A stretch of 64,000 nucleotides of DNA, taken from positions 186,001 through 250,000 of the forward strand of contig CAXBOS010000005.1 of the NCBI GenBank assembly GCA_963977415.1. Direction: 5' to 3'. Positions within the stretch are counted from its first letter, which is position 1, and each line of letters opens with the position of its first letter. A program made the position numbers and the translations under genes. The DNA comes from Croceimicrobium sp963977415 (GTDB taxonomy: Bacteria > Bacteroidota > Bacteroidia > Flavobacteriales > Schleiferiaceae). Under the pieces are notes generated by a model. That model had not been told where the DNA came from. It did not search any database and saw only the letters and a list, made by a program, of their open reading frames with translations. This document shows positions 1-8,400 of this stretch, piece by piece.

Positions 1-892
1 CAAAATATTGGTACTTCTTGATAAATATATTGGTTAATGGCGCTAAAGCCGCATTGCGATCTAACACATAAAATTCACCACCCGAGGCACTAACTGTTCT
101 CGGATCTACTTCGATATCTATTGCGTCGGTGATTCCTGCATCATAGGCAACCACATTTCGTAACGAACGGTCGACTTGAAAAACGCCACCTACACCATTG
201 GAACCACCTCTACCATCACCAGTAGTAACAAAATATTGAGCACCTAAAGCTACGATACCAGTTCCAGCAACACCAATTAATGGTAATTCCATAAGGGAGC
301 CTTCCCAAAACTCATCGTTAATGTAATCATAGTCTATTCTGGCTACAATGGCACCTTTATGTCCTGCTAAGGTGTACTGTGAGTTATCGGTATTGCGCTG
401 TCCAGTAACCATCACTTCAATGTTTCCTGTTTGGCTATTGCGATAAGCCGATAATCCGTATAAATCATGTTGCTCAAAATCCACTCTATCCTTAAGCTCA
501 TATTGACCGATACCACTTAAACGGTAGGCAGATAAGGAACCTTTTACTGTACCTGTGCCATGTGGACCCATAGCACCGTAATCGTTGGTATGCCAAGCCA
601 CAAAAATCATATCATCTACTTGAAAAACCGCGCTAGCTGCTAAATCAACTCCGCCGATCTCAACCGGATTTGCATATCCTCTAAAAGTATAGTTTAACTG
701 AGAACCAGTTTTACCACTTAAATTAGTGCTCTCCATCATTGGAGTAAAATCTCTTTCTAATTGAGAGGCTTCAAAATGCTGCAGCCCACCTTCCACTGAA
801 CTCAAAGAACTGCCTTGAAAATCTGTACTGGCATTTCGGTTACATGAAGCCATAATGCCCAAACCTACTATTACTGCGAATATCTTTTTCAT
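1..892 (-). CDS. Tandem-family lipoprotein, 3' end cut by window edge
   Basis: The frame opens at the ATG at 890-892 and stays open for 297 codons to the left edge, so the C-terminus is missing. The protein starts with a lipoprotein signal ending in MASC (Cys17) followed by NRN. It aligns along its whole visible length with the next gene (1121-2716): shared blocks include NYTFRGYANPVE, DDMIFVAWHTNDYG, DRVDFEQHDLY and DYDYINDEFWEGSL. No function is recognised. The family looks like an exported, probably beta-propeller lipoprotein. It is the fourth paralogue of a tandem array. A terminator for the upstream paralogue lies at 1071-1098, so this gene probably has its own promoter in 893-1070, although no clear -7 box was seen there. 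The coding call is firm; the role is unknown. Confidence 0.9.
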   Translation of the reverse strand, partial: MKKIFAVIVGLGIMASCNRNASTDFQGSSLSSVEGGLQHFEASQLERDFTPMMESTNLSGKTGSQLNYTFRGYANPVEIGGVDLAASAVFQVDDMIFVAWHTNDYGAMGPHGTGTVKGSLSAYRLSGIGQYELKDRVDFEQHDLYGLSAYRNSQTGNIEVMVTGQRNTDNSQYTLAGHKGAIVARIDYDYINDEFWEGSLMELPLIGVAGTGIVALGAQYFVTTGDGRGGSNGVGGVFQVDRSLRNVVAYDAGITDAIDIEVDPRTVSASGGEFYVLDRNAALAPLTNIFIKKYQYF

Positions 893-1070
893 ACTATAAA
901 AATTGAATAAACTTTTTAATCATTGCCGGATTGCACTAATCATTCTTTAATGAAGAACTTACAATCAAGGCTAGTGTATATGAAAGTCGATCTTCTGCTA
1001 TTAATTCTAGTTCAAGAGTCGAATAAATTCGCTGAATGGAAAAACACTAACTAAAACCAAATTATAAGCA

Positions 1071-1098
1071 AAAAAAAAGGCTCCCCAAGGGGAGCCTT
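1071..1098 (-). terminator. Rho-independent terminator
   Basis: Read on the minus strand, AAGGCTCCCC and GGGGAGCCTT form a perfect 10-bp stem with a two-base loop, followed by eight T. It lies just after the stop of the 1121-2716 lipoprotein gene and separates it from the next paralogue. Confidence 0.93.
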
Positions 1099-1120
1099 CT
1101 ATAATATTAAAAACTAAATC

Positions 1121-2716
1121 TTAGTGATTCTTTTGAATGAACATAAGTCCATCTTCACCTAAAGATACAGCAATGTGACGTGCTTGATAAACAGTGATAT
1201 CATTTACTGCCTTAGTCCCAAGGTTTACAGTTATTGCACCACCATTATTATCGAAAGTATTAACACTAGTTGGTAAAGCAAGTTTCCCTACTAAATCGTT
1301 AGTACTAACGAATGGCTTAGGATCGCCCATTGGATTTGAATCTCCCGAGAACTCACCCATTGCGATTACAGAGATACCTGCATCACCAGGAGCATCTTCA
1401 CCACCACCACAATAAAGAACACCTAAAGCAGGGTCGAATGTGATAGCTGAAAATTTACCTTTTGCAAAAGAACGATCAATTAAAGATGGGCTATTAACAG
1501 TATTACCATTAACGTCTTGTCCACCTCTGGCTTTGTATACATAACCAGTACCATTACCATTAGTTCCGTAAGCTATTAATAGTGAATCCTGATTTAAACC
1601 ATTAAATACATTATTGAAACGCTTGTTTTGTGCAACTACTAAATGGCCTTTACTTTGATTTGCAGGAGCAATATCGTTGTCCATGTCACGTACCCAAATA
1701 TCAGTACCTGCGTCAGGAATCACCATATTGATTGGATCATTCACATAAGTTGCAGGAATATATCTGTGATCACCATTTTGAGCGATGATACCATTATAAA
1801 CTAATGAACCAACATTTCCAAAATTTTGGAAACCGTAATGTTTTACGAATACGTTAGTAGCCATACCACCTGCGTTATTTCTATCTAAAACATAGAAATC
1901 ACCACCTGTTGGAGTAACTGTACCTGGATTTACTTCAATATCAATTGCATCGGTAATATTATTATCTAAAGCGATAACATTACGCAAAGAACGATCAACT
2001 TGGAAAAGACCACCTTGAGCTGTTCCACCACCGATACCATCGCCAGTAGTTACAAAGTAATTTGCACCTAAAGCTACAATACCTGTTCCGGCTACACCAG
2101 TTAAAGGAAGTTCATTTAAAGAACCTTCCCAGAATTCGTCGTTGATGTAATCATAATCCATACGGGCAACAACTGCCCCTACGTGACCATTTAATACATA
2201 ACCTGAAGTGGCTGGGTCTCTTTGACCTGTAATTAATACCTCAATATTGCCAGTAGCAGTATTACGATATGCTGATACAGCATATAGATCATGTTGCTCA
2301 AAGTCAACTCTATCCATTAGCTCATACTGGCCAATTCCGCTTAAACGGTAGGCACATAAAGAACCGGCAATTGTTCCAACATTAGCGTTTAATTGACCGT
2401 AGTCATTAGTATGCCAAGCAACAAAAATCATATCGTCTACTTGGAAAACCGCGCTAGCAGCTAGATCAGTACCACCGTACTCTACTGGATTAGCATAACC
2501 TCTGAAAGTGTAGTTAAGCTGTTCGCTTGACTTACCACTTAGATTGGTTGAAGAGTTCATTGGAGTAAAATCTTTCTCCAATTGTGACTTTTCGTAGTGA
2601 ATTACACCAGCCTGAGAAGGCTCGATGTTCACCCCTTGGTTTAGGGTTTCGTTAGAATCGCGGTTACACGAAGCTAAAAAGGAAACACCTAATAATACAA
2701 CTAATACTTTTTTCAT
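1121..2716 (-). CDS. Tandem-family lipoprotein, probable beta-propeller
   Basis: 531 residues. The N-terminus is a lipoprotein signal (MKKVLVVLLGVSFLASC, Cys17), so the mature protein should be lipid-anchored in the envelope. No enzyme motif is visible. Short recurring segments, such as HIAVSLGEDGLMFIQ at the C-terminus, resemble LVIVD-type propeller blades; this is inference from pattern only. It is close to the edge-truncated gene at 1-892 and more distant from 2744-4288 and 4951-6504, sharing ATSGY, GHVGAVVARMDYDYINDEFWEGS and YFVTTGDG. It begins 27 bp after the stop of 2744-4288, with no terminator between, so the two are probably co-transcribed. Substrate and role are unknown. Confidence 0.9.
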   Translation of the reverse strand: MKKVLVVLLGVSFLASCNRDSNETLNQGVNIEPSQAGVIHYEKSQLEKDFTPMNSSTNLSGKSSEQLNYTFRGYANPVEYGGTDLAASAVFQVDDMIFVAWHTNDYGQLNANVGTIAGSLCAYRLSGIGQYELMDRVDFEQHDLYAVSAYRNTATGNIEVLITGQRDPATSGYVLNGHVGAVVARMDYDYINDEFWEGSLNELPLTGVAGTGIVALGANYFVTTGDGIGGGTAQGGLFQVDRSLRNVIALDNNITDAIDIEVNPGTVTPTGGDFYVLDRNNAGGMATNVFVKHYGFQNFGNVGSLVYNGIIAQNGDHRYIPATYVNDPINMVIPDAGTDIWVRDMDNDIAPANQSKGHLVVAQNKRFNNVFNGLNQDSLLIAYGTNGNGTGYVYKARGGQDVNGNTVNSPSLIDRSFAKGKFSAITFDPALGVLYCGGGEDAPGDAGISVIAMGEFSGDSNPMGDPKPFVSTNDLVGKLALPTSVNTFDNNGGAITVNLGTKAVNDITVYQARHIAVSLGEDGLMFIQKNH

Positions 2717-2743
2717 ATTACTTCTGTAATTTGAGAGCTATTA

Positions 2744-4288
2744 TTAAAACTTATCTCTTTGGATAAAGTAAACACCTTGGCTACCTGCAGCAACAGCGAT
2801 GTTTCTACTTCCGTAGATAGTAATCTCTTTTACGTCGTTGATGGTTGGAGTCATTTGAGAACCATTAGAAAGAGTTTTAACTCCAATTGCTGGATCAGCA
2901 AACTCACCTACTACATCGTAAGTATTAATAATGGGAGACTGACCAGCGAATCTATCTAAAGCAATCACTTTAACCGCTTTACCATTGGCATCTCCACCCA
3001 TGGCTACGTAAAGTACATCTAAAGCAGAATCGTACTCAGTTGAAATAGCATTACCAATATTAGGAACTACATTACGAGTCCAAACATTACCATTAGCGGT
3101 AAAGTTGTAAACGCTTTCCACACCAGGACTGGAACTATGAATAGTCACAAAAGTTCTTTCTGGACTCCAGTTAATTCTATTAGGTACTGGCATTAAGTTA
3201 GGATCACGGAATGGATCATCAGAACTTGTTGCGATTGTAATGTCCGCGCGCTCTAAGTTGTTAGTACCACCATTAATAGGGAAGAATTTTGGCGCACTTA
3301 AAGTAAAGTTAGTGGCTGAAATTCCAGGTATCCAAGATACAAACTGATTGCGTAATTCAAATTGTCCACCATTAGAGGCTACTACGAACATCTGGTCTGT
3401 ATTTTCCAAACCAGGTAATTTTTCATTGTTGTCAATCGCAATTGATCTACCGCTATGAGCAAAAGTCAATGATTCTCCTTTGTTGATGTTAATTAAGTTG
3501 CGATCTAACTCGTAAACTCCACCATTACCTTGACCGAAAGCATCTCCTGTAGTCACATAAAATCTTCTTGCTGCACCAACGATATCGTTAGCTGATCTTC
3601 CTGGTAATGGAATTTCACGGAAAGAACCTTCCCAAAATTCATCATTGATATAATCATAATCGATTCTAGTAACAACTGCACCATCATGACCTGATAATAA
3701 GTAACCTGAAGTAGCGGTGGATCTTTGACCCGCCATCATAATTTCGTAGTTACCAGAACCCGCATTTACGTCACCATAAACCTCATGGTAATCTGCATCA
3801 AAAAAGTCTACACGATCTTTAAATTCGTACTGACCGATACCTACTTGTTTGTAAGCAGTGATTGAACCACCTACTTTAGGACCTGATCCATTTACATTAT
3901 ATGAATCTGCATTTTGACCAGCAACCTCAGCGGCATGCCAAACTACAAAAACGATATCATTTACTGTCCAAGCAGCAGAGGCGCTTAAGTCCATGTAACG
4001 AGCTGGTGCAGACAGATTTTCAGTACCTGGGATTCCTGATACAGTTAAATCTAATTGTACAGGCTCAGCCCAACCACGATAGGTGTAGTTTGCCTGTATA
4101 CCAGCAGCCTTACCTGAAAATCCAAATGACTGTGCCATTGGAGTAATCATGCCTTGCAATTCTGATGCTTCGTAATTCTTTACAAAGAGATTACCCGAAT
4201 TTCCACCCTGGGCAGAAGTTAAGGCTTCTTCTCTGTTACAGCTCGCCAGAACGGCTGCTGCAGCTAAAAAAAGTGTGATTTTTTTCAT
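2744..4288 (-). CDS. Tandem-family lipoprotein, probable beta-propeller
   Basis: 514 residues from the ATG at 4286-4288. An upstream in-frame start would add 12 residues ahead of a standard lipoprotein signal (MKKITLFLAAAAVLASC) and would overlap the -7 box at 4322-4329, so the inner start is chosen. After Cys17 comes NREE. The protein is very similar to 4951-6504: the first 70 residues and the last 100 or so are almost identical, while the middle (about residues 240-400) has diverged. The C-terminus ends in AAGSQGVYFIQRDKF, a blade-like segment. No catalytic motif or named domain is recognised. It is first gene of a likely two-gene operon with 1121-2716. Confidence 0.9.
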   Translation of the reverse strand: MKKITLFLAAAAVLASCNREEALTSAQGGNSGNLFVKNYEASELQGMITPMAQSFGFSGKAAGIQANYTYRGWAEPVQLDLTVSGIPGTENLSAPARYMDLSASAAWTVNDIVFVVWHAAEVAGQNADSYNVNGSGPKVGGSITAYKQVGIGQYEFKDRVDFFDADYHEVYGDVNAGSGNYEIMMAGQRSTATSGYLLSGHDGAVVTRIDYDYINDEFWEGSFREIPLPGRSANDIVGAARRFYVTTGDAFGQGNGGVYELDRNLININKGESLTFAHSGRSIAIDNNEKLPGLENTDQMFVVASNGGQFELRNQFVSWIPGISATNFTLSAPKFFPINGGTNNLERADITIATSSDDPFRDPNLMPVPNRINWSPERTFVTIHSSSPGVESVYNFTANGNVWTRNVVPNIGNAISTEYDSALDVLYVAMGGDANGKAVKVIALDRFAGQSPIINTYDVVGEFADPAIGVKTLSNGSQMTPTINDVKEITIYGSRNIAVAAGSQGVYFIQRDKF

Positions 4289-4321
4289 TGTCTGTTTAAT
4301 TATGGGTAATAGTATAATATG

Positions 4322-4329
4322 CAAATGTA
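4322..4329 (-). promoter_or_regulatory. Predicted -7 box for lipoprotein 2744-4288
   Basis: On the minus strand the sequence is TACATTTG, an exact match to the Bacteroidota TAnnTTTG box, 33 bp before the chosen ATG. No convincing -33 TTG box was found at the usual spacing. Confidence 0.6.
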
Positions 4330-4837
4330 TGAAAAAATCTTATAAGAAATAATTTGTTTATAAATATTTTATTCTGCTATTCAGTAACTTAGGCAATCAA
4401 TATATATGGTAGACTATCATAAAATACGATAAGAGGTGCTCTTTATTCGATTAACTCCAAGCTACTATCACTTTTTCCTCCTTTCCGCTGTATTATCTTA
4501 GAGTTAGACGCTTTATTACCAAAAATTAGTGTTTAATAATTTAATAAGATTCTGGCTTTCCCATCAAAAATGTTCTGGTTCACTAACCGAGAATCACCTC
4601 ACCATAACCTGAGTTCGACTATTAATTATTTGATAAACAGTGGACATATTGTTGCCTTCCAAGACTATTACGAATAAAATGACGTGGAATTATTCTTATT
4701 AGGAATTTCTTACCCACGAATTTACTTAAGACCTGAAGACTGATTCTGCATGAAGCTCCCTTCTCTATTTGGGGCTCCTCCATTCATCGGAACAGCTTAA
4801 TGCAGTCCCTTACCTTTCACAGCAAAGCAGCTATAAC
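4330..4837. other. AT-rich intergenic stretch without a gene
   Basis: No credible open frame or RNA gene was seen. Two minor features are present. CTGCATGAAGC at 4746-4756 and GCTTAATGCAG at 4795-4805 form an 11-bp inverted repeat with one mismatch. ACCTGAGTTCGACTA near 4607 resembles the end of the dispersed palindromic element described elsewhere in this window and may be a decayed remnant. Confidence 0.4.
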
Positions 4838-4870
4838 CAAAAAAAGCCTTCCCTTTTCAAAAGGAAGGCT
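4838..4870 (-). terminator. Rho-independent terminator
   Basis: On the minus strand AGCCTTCC and GGGAAGGCT, extended by T/A pairs, form a hairpin followed by a run of seven T. It lies 80 bp beyond the stop of lipoprotein 4951-6504. Confidence 0.9.
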
Positions 4871-4950
4871 CTAAAACTTTCTGTAAGACCGGAATTTCTA
4901 TATAGCTTTTTTCAGCTTATTGAGTAACAGCCTTAGTTTTCAAACTATTA

Positions 4951-6504
4951 TTAAAACTTATCTCTTTGGATAAAGTATACACCTTGACTACCTGCAGCAA
5001 TGGCGATATTTCTACTTCCGTAGATAGTAATCTCTTTTACGTCGTTGATTGTTGGAGTCATTTGAGAACCATTAGAAAGAGTTTTAACTCCAATTGCTGG
5101 ATCAGCAAACTCACCTACTACATCGTAAGTATTAATAATGGGAGACTGACCAGCGAATCTATCTAAAGCAATCACTTTAACCGCTTTACCATTGGCATCT
5201 CCACCCATGGCTACGTAAAGTACATCTAAAGCAGAATCGTACTCAGTTGAAATAGCATTTCCAATATTCGGAACAAAATTGCGCGTAAAGCCACCAACAC
5301 CGTTGTCTGAAAAATTATAAACAGTTTCCGCACCAGCTTGAGAAGTACTATGTAGAGTCACAAAAGTTCTTTCTGGACTCCAGTTAATTCTATTAGGAAC
5401 TGGCATTAGATTAGGATCACGGAAGGGATCATCTGGACTGGTTGCGATAGTGATATCACCACGTTCTAGGTTACTTACATCATTTACACCGAAACTCATT
5501 GGAGCACCTAACGTAAAGTTTGTTGCGGAGATTCCTGGAATCCAAGAAACAAATTGATGACGTAACTCTAAACCACCACCTCTAGCGCCAACCACAAACA
5601 TGTGATCTGTATTTTCCAATCCTGGTTGTTTTTCATTATTATCAATGGCAATAGCCATTCCTGGGTAAGAAAACGTTAATGATTCTCCTTTGTTAATATT
5701 AATTAGATTACGATCTAATTCGTAAACACCGCCAGTTGCCGATGAATTGTTTCCTGAACCACCAGTTGTTACGTAAAACCTTCTAGCAGCTCCTACAATA
5801 TCATTGGCAGCTAAACCTGGTAATGGAATTTCACGAATAGAACCTTCCCAAAACTCATCGTTGATATAATCGTAGTCCACTCTAGTAACTACGGCACCTT
5901 CATGACCTGATAATAAGTAACCTGAAGTAGCGGTGGATCTTTGACCAGCCATCATAATTTCGTAGTTACCAGAACCAGCATTTACGTCTCCGTAAACCTC
6001 ATGGTAGTCTGCATCAAAAAAGTCTACACGATCTTTAAATTCGTACTGACCAATACCTACTTGTTTGTAAGCAGTGATTGAACCACCTACTTTAGGACCT
6101 GGTCCATTTACGTTATACGAACCTGAGTTTTGACCATCAACCTCAGCGGCATGCCAAACTACAAAAACGATATCGTTAACGGTCCATGCTGCAGAGGCGC
6201 TTAAGTCCATTACAGCGGCGGCTCCAACTAAATTTTCTGTTCCTGGGATTCCAGAGGCAGTTAAATTTAATTGAACTGGCTCAGCCCAACCACGATAAGT
6301 ATAGTTTGCTTGTACACCAGCAGCCTTACCTGAAAATCCAAATGACTGTGCCATTGGAGTAATCATTCCTTGCAATTCTGATGCTTCGTAATTCTTTACA
6401 AAGAGATTACCCGAATTTCCGCCCTGGGCAGAAGTTAAGGCTTCTTCTCTGTTACAGCTCGCCAAAATGGCCACTACTGCTAAAAAAAGTGTTGTTTTTT
6501 TCAT
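4951..6504 (-). CDS. Tandem-family lipoprotein, probable beta-propeller
   Basis: 517 residues, beginning with a lipoprotein signal (MKKTTLFLAVVAILASC, Cys17) followed by NREEAL. It is a close duplicate of 2744-4288. Long runs match exactly, for example DRVDFFDADYHEVYGDV, YEIMMAGQRSTATSGY and the C-terminal YDVVGEFADPAIGVKT block, while the middle carries scattered substitutions and small indels. The DNA is also nearly identical over the last 290 bp (about 4960-5250 against 2753-3040), which suggests recent duplication or gene conversion. It is a single-gene unit: it has its own terminator downstream and a -7-like box (TATCTTCG on the minus strand, near 6538) upstream. No function is assigned beyond an envelope lipoprotein of unknown role. 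Confidence 0.9.
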   Translation of the reverse strand: MKKTTLFLAVVAILASCNREEALTSAQGGNSGNLFVKNYEASELQGMITPMAQSFGFSGKAAGVQANYTYRGWAEPVQLNLTASGIPGTENLVGAAAVMDLSASAAWTVNDIVFVVWHAAEVDGQNSGSYNVNGPGPKVGGSITAYKQVGIGQYEFKDRVDFFDADYHEVYGDVNAGSGNYEIMMAGQRSTATSGYLLSGHEGAVVTRVDYDYINDEFWEGSIREIPLPGLAANDIVGAARRFYVTTGGSGNNSSATGGVYELDRNLININKGESLTFSYPGMAIAIDNNEKQPGLENTDHMFVVGARGGGLELRHQFVSWIPGISATNFTLGAPMSFGVNDVSNLERGDITIATSPDDPFRDPNLMPVPNRINWSPERTFVTLHSTSQAGAETVYNFSDNGVGGFTRNFVPNIGNAISTEYDSALDVLYVAMGGDANGKAVKVIALDRFAGQSPIINTYDVVGEFADPAIGVKTLSNGSQMTPTINDVKEITIYGSRNIAIAAGSQGVYFIQRDKF

Positions 6505-6722
6505 GATTGGAAAATTATGGGTCTAATATTGAGAGCGAAGATATGAAAAATTAGTATCGAAAATAATTTATTTAAAAATACTCGAATCTACTAATCAACG
6601 ACTTACATTTTAGGTATATATCAATCGGTATCATTAAATCACAATTTTAGCCACCTTTTTTTTAAGCACTTTAAACTATTTTTAGATTTCACTCTCCAAG
6701 GGAAATAGATTAGTTTCGATTA

Positions 6723-7247
6723 ATGGTAGAGCCTCAAGAATGGAAAGAATGGTTGCGGCAAAAGCGCTTTGAACTTTTGTTTAATGCCTTGGTAGATCAA
6801 TTTACCGAGCCCTTGTATTGGCAGGCTCGAAAATTGGTTGCTCGCCACGACCTTGCTGATGATGTTTTGCAAGACTCCTTTATTAGCGCCTGGAAAGCTT
6901 TACCAAAATTTAAAGGGGAATCTAACTTTTACACCTGGCTTTTCCGGATCGTTTGCAACCAGAGTTTTGCGAGTCTTAAAAAAGAAAAGCGTTATGCCAA
7001 AATTGAGGGTAACTCCTTAGCCGCTTTGAATGATGACCCATTTTTTAATGGTGATAAGGCTTTAGCCGATTTACATAAGGCCATTGCTGCTTTACCAGTA
7101 AAGCAGCAAATAGTTTTTAAGCTCCGCTACTTTGACGAAATGCCTTACCATGAAATGAGTAAGGTTCTTGAAACTTCAGAGGGCGCTTTAAAGGCCTCTT
7201 ACCACCATGCCAAAGAAAAAATAAAAAAAAGCTTCCAGCTCAATTAA
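6723..7247 (+). CDS. ECF-type RNA polymerase sigma factor
   Basis: 174 residues, the normal size for a two-domain sigma-70 factor of the ECF class, which directs RNA polymerase to a small regulon. Region 2 spans roughly residues 25-92 and contains DDVLQDSFISAW (46-57). Region 4 spans about 116-170, with the helix-turn-helix around MPYHEMSKVLETSEGALK. Regions 1 and 3 are absent. It is followed at 34 bp by a small one-TM protein and then an LTXXQ-like periplasmic protein. This three-gene order is common for Bacteroidota ECF systems in which the downstream genes sense envelope state. A -7-like TAGTTTCG at 6711-6718 lies only 4 bp before the ATG, so the transcript may be nearly leaderless. Confidence 0.93.
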   Translation: MVEPQEWKEWLRQKRFELLFNALVDQFTEPLYWQARKLVARHDLADDVLQDSFISAWKALPKFKGESNFYTWLFRIVCNQSFASLKKEKRYAKIEGNSLAALNDDPFFNGDKALADLHKAIAALPVKQQIVFKLRYFDEMPYHEMSKVLETSEGALKASYHHAKEKIKKSFQLN

Positions 7248-7281
7248 ACTATTAAGTACTTCTAATGTCTAAGCTTTAGTT

Positions 7282-7662
7282 ATGAATAATCCCGAATACA
7301 ATATCCCAGAAGACTATTTTGCGAAAAAGAAAATAGCCTTAAAACAAATCCCCCACAGGGAAAACAAGGTGATTAAGATGCCGCGCTGGCATAATAGCTT
7401 AGCTATCGCGGCAAGTCTAAGCCTTTTGATTGTAGCCGGAATTTACTACTTCAACTATAATAGGCCGGAGGAAGCGAACTTAAACATGGTCAGTGAAGCG
7501 GCCTTGGATGATTTTATTAGCGATAGCCCCTACTCTGCTTACCCAGAAACCTTTCTTTTGGAAGAAGAAGCCATAGACTTAAGTGACTTGGATTCTGAAC
7601 AGCTATTTGATGAAGAGCAATTAGATAACTACCTTAATCAGTATACCAACGAATTTTTATAA
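7282..7662 (+). CDS. Small single-TM protein, possible anti-sigma partner
   Basis: 126 residues. One hydrophobic segment at about 38-57 (SLAIAASLSLLIVAGIYYF) is preceded by a basic cytoplasmic-like N-terminus (residues 1-36) and followed by a strongly acidic C-terminal tail rich in D, E and L. The layout, a short N-terminal domain followed by a membrane helix and an outer tail, and the position between a sigma factor and a periplasmic protein suggest an anti-sigma or sigma-regulatory role. No zinc anti-sigma motif (HxxxCxxC) is present, so the role is inferred from context only. It ends 2 bp before the next ATG, implying co-transcription. Confidence 0.8.
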   Translation: MNNPEYNIPEDYFAKKKIALKQIPHRENKVIKMPRWHNSLAIAASLSLLIVAGIYYFNYNRPEEANLNMVSEAALDDFISDSPYSAYPETFLLEEEAIDLSDLDSEQLFDEEQLDNYLNQYTNEFL

Positions 7663-7664
7663 TC

Positions 7665-8126
7665 ATGACTAAACACATCGCTATTTTACTAGTATTTGGC
7701 TCATCGTTTTTTGCTAATGCCCAAAGACATGATCGAGATTTCCAGAAAATCGAATCTTTTAAAATTCAATACCTCACCGAGAAATTAGATCTCAGTCCGG
7801 AAATGGCCCAGAAATTTTGGCCGGTTTACAATCAGTATCAAAAAGAAATGCGAGCCATCTTAAAAGGTCACCCAGAATTTCCCCCAGAAGAAAGAGTGGA
7901 AAGAGAAAAAAATGACTTTTCGAAAATGAGTGATGCTGAGCTGGAAAAAATGATTTTAGGCCAGCTTATGGATCAGAAAAAACTCTCTGAGCTTAAAATT
8001 CAATACTTTGAAAAATTTAAGGCATGCCTTGGTACCCGCGGGGCTGCCAAGTATTACAAAGCCGAATTAGACTTTCACCGTCGCCTGATGCGCGAGCTAG
8101 GGAAAAGAAGAAAAAACACCCCTTAA
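7665..8126 (+). CDS. Periplasmic LTXXQ/Spy-like protein, probable envelope sensor
   Basis: 153 residues with a cleavable signal peptide (residues 1-19, ending ANA before Q). The mature part is helical and highly charged. LTEKLDLSPEMAQKFWPVY (about 36-54) fits the pattern of the LTXXQ/CpxP/Spy family, small periplasmic proteins that bind misfolded protein or metals. Homologues next to ECF sigma genes in Bacteroidota are often named sensors of ECF-type sigma factors. Here it is the last gene of the sigma / one-TM / periplasmic cluster. Family membership rests on the motif and the context. The ligand is unknown. Confidence 0.8.
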   Translation: MTKHIAILLVFGSSFFANAQRHDRDFQKIESFKIQYLTEKLDLSPEMAQKFWPVYNQYQKEMRAILKGHPEFPPEERVEREKNDFSKMSDAELEKMILGQLMDQKKLSELKIQYFEKFKACLGTRGAAKYYKAELDFHRRLMRELGKRRKNTP

Positions 8127-8164
8127 TTTTTTCAAAAAAATAGAGTCTTTTAATATTCTATTCT

Positions 8165-8172
8165 TACATTTG
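8165..8172 (+). promoter_or_regulatory. -7 box of tRNA-His gene
   Basis: TACATTTG matches TAnnTTTG exactly and lies 28 bp before the tRNA, in the only non-coding space upstream of it. No good -33 box is visible. Confidence 0.65.
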
Positions 8173-8199
8173 CCGACCCAAATTACATGGGACCTTTAT

Positions 8200-8274
8200 G
8201 GTGGTTGTAGCTCAGTTGGTTAGAGCGCCTGATTGTGGTTCAGGAGGTCGTGGGTTCGAGACCCATCTTCCACC
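8200..8274 (+). tRNA. tRNA-His (GTG)
   Basis: A full cloverleaf can be drawn: D stem GCTC/GAGC, anticodon stem CCTGA/TCAGG with loop TTGTGGT (anticodon GTG, His), T stem GTGGG/CCCAT with loop TTCGAGA. G at 8200 is the expected extra G-1 of tRNA-His, facing discriminator C at 8274. CCA is not encoded. The acceptor stem is odd: GTGGTTG (8201-8207) faces CTTCCAC (8267-8273), giving U-U oppositions at pairs 5:68 and 6:67. A promoter and a terminator flank the gene, so it looks expressed. Confidence 0.95.
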
Positions 8275-8277
8275 CCG

Positions 8278-8313
8278 AAAGCCTTCCTCTTCAAAAAGGA
8301 AGGCTTTTTTATT
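8278..8313 (+). terminator. Terminator after tRNA-His
   Basis: AAAGCCTTCCT and AGGAAGGCTTT form an 11-bp stem with a 9-base loop, followed by a T run. Confidence 0.9.
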
Positions 8314-8400
8314 TAATAGTCCGCAACTCCTCCCTAACCAGCATTTTTTTATAATTTAGAGCTCCCATTTCCCCATAGTACTACTGGACCAAACACCAAC

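Noticed and set aside
2759..2959. Matching 66-codon open frames on the plus strand here and at 4966-5166
   Set aside because: They resemble each other only because they are antisense to the near-identical 3' ends of two lipoprotein paralogues.
4600..4640. Possible extra copy of the dispersed palindromic element (ACCTGAGTTCGACTA)
   Set aside because: Only one short end matches; no opposite end or internal part could be found, so it is mentioned but not counted as a copy.
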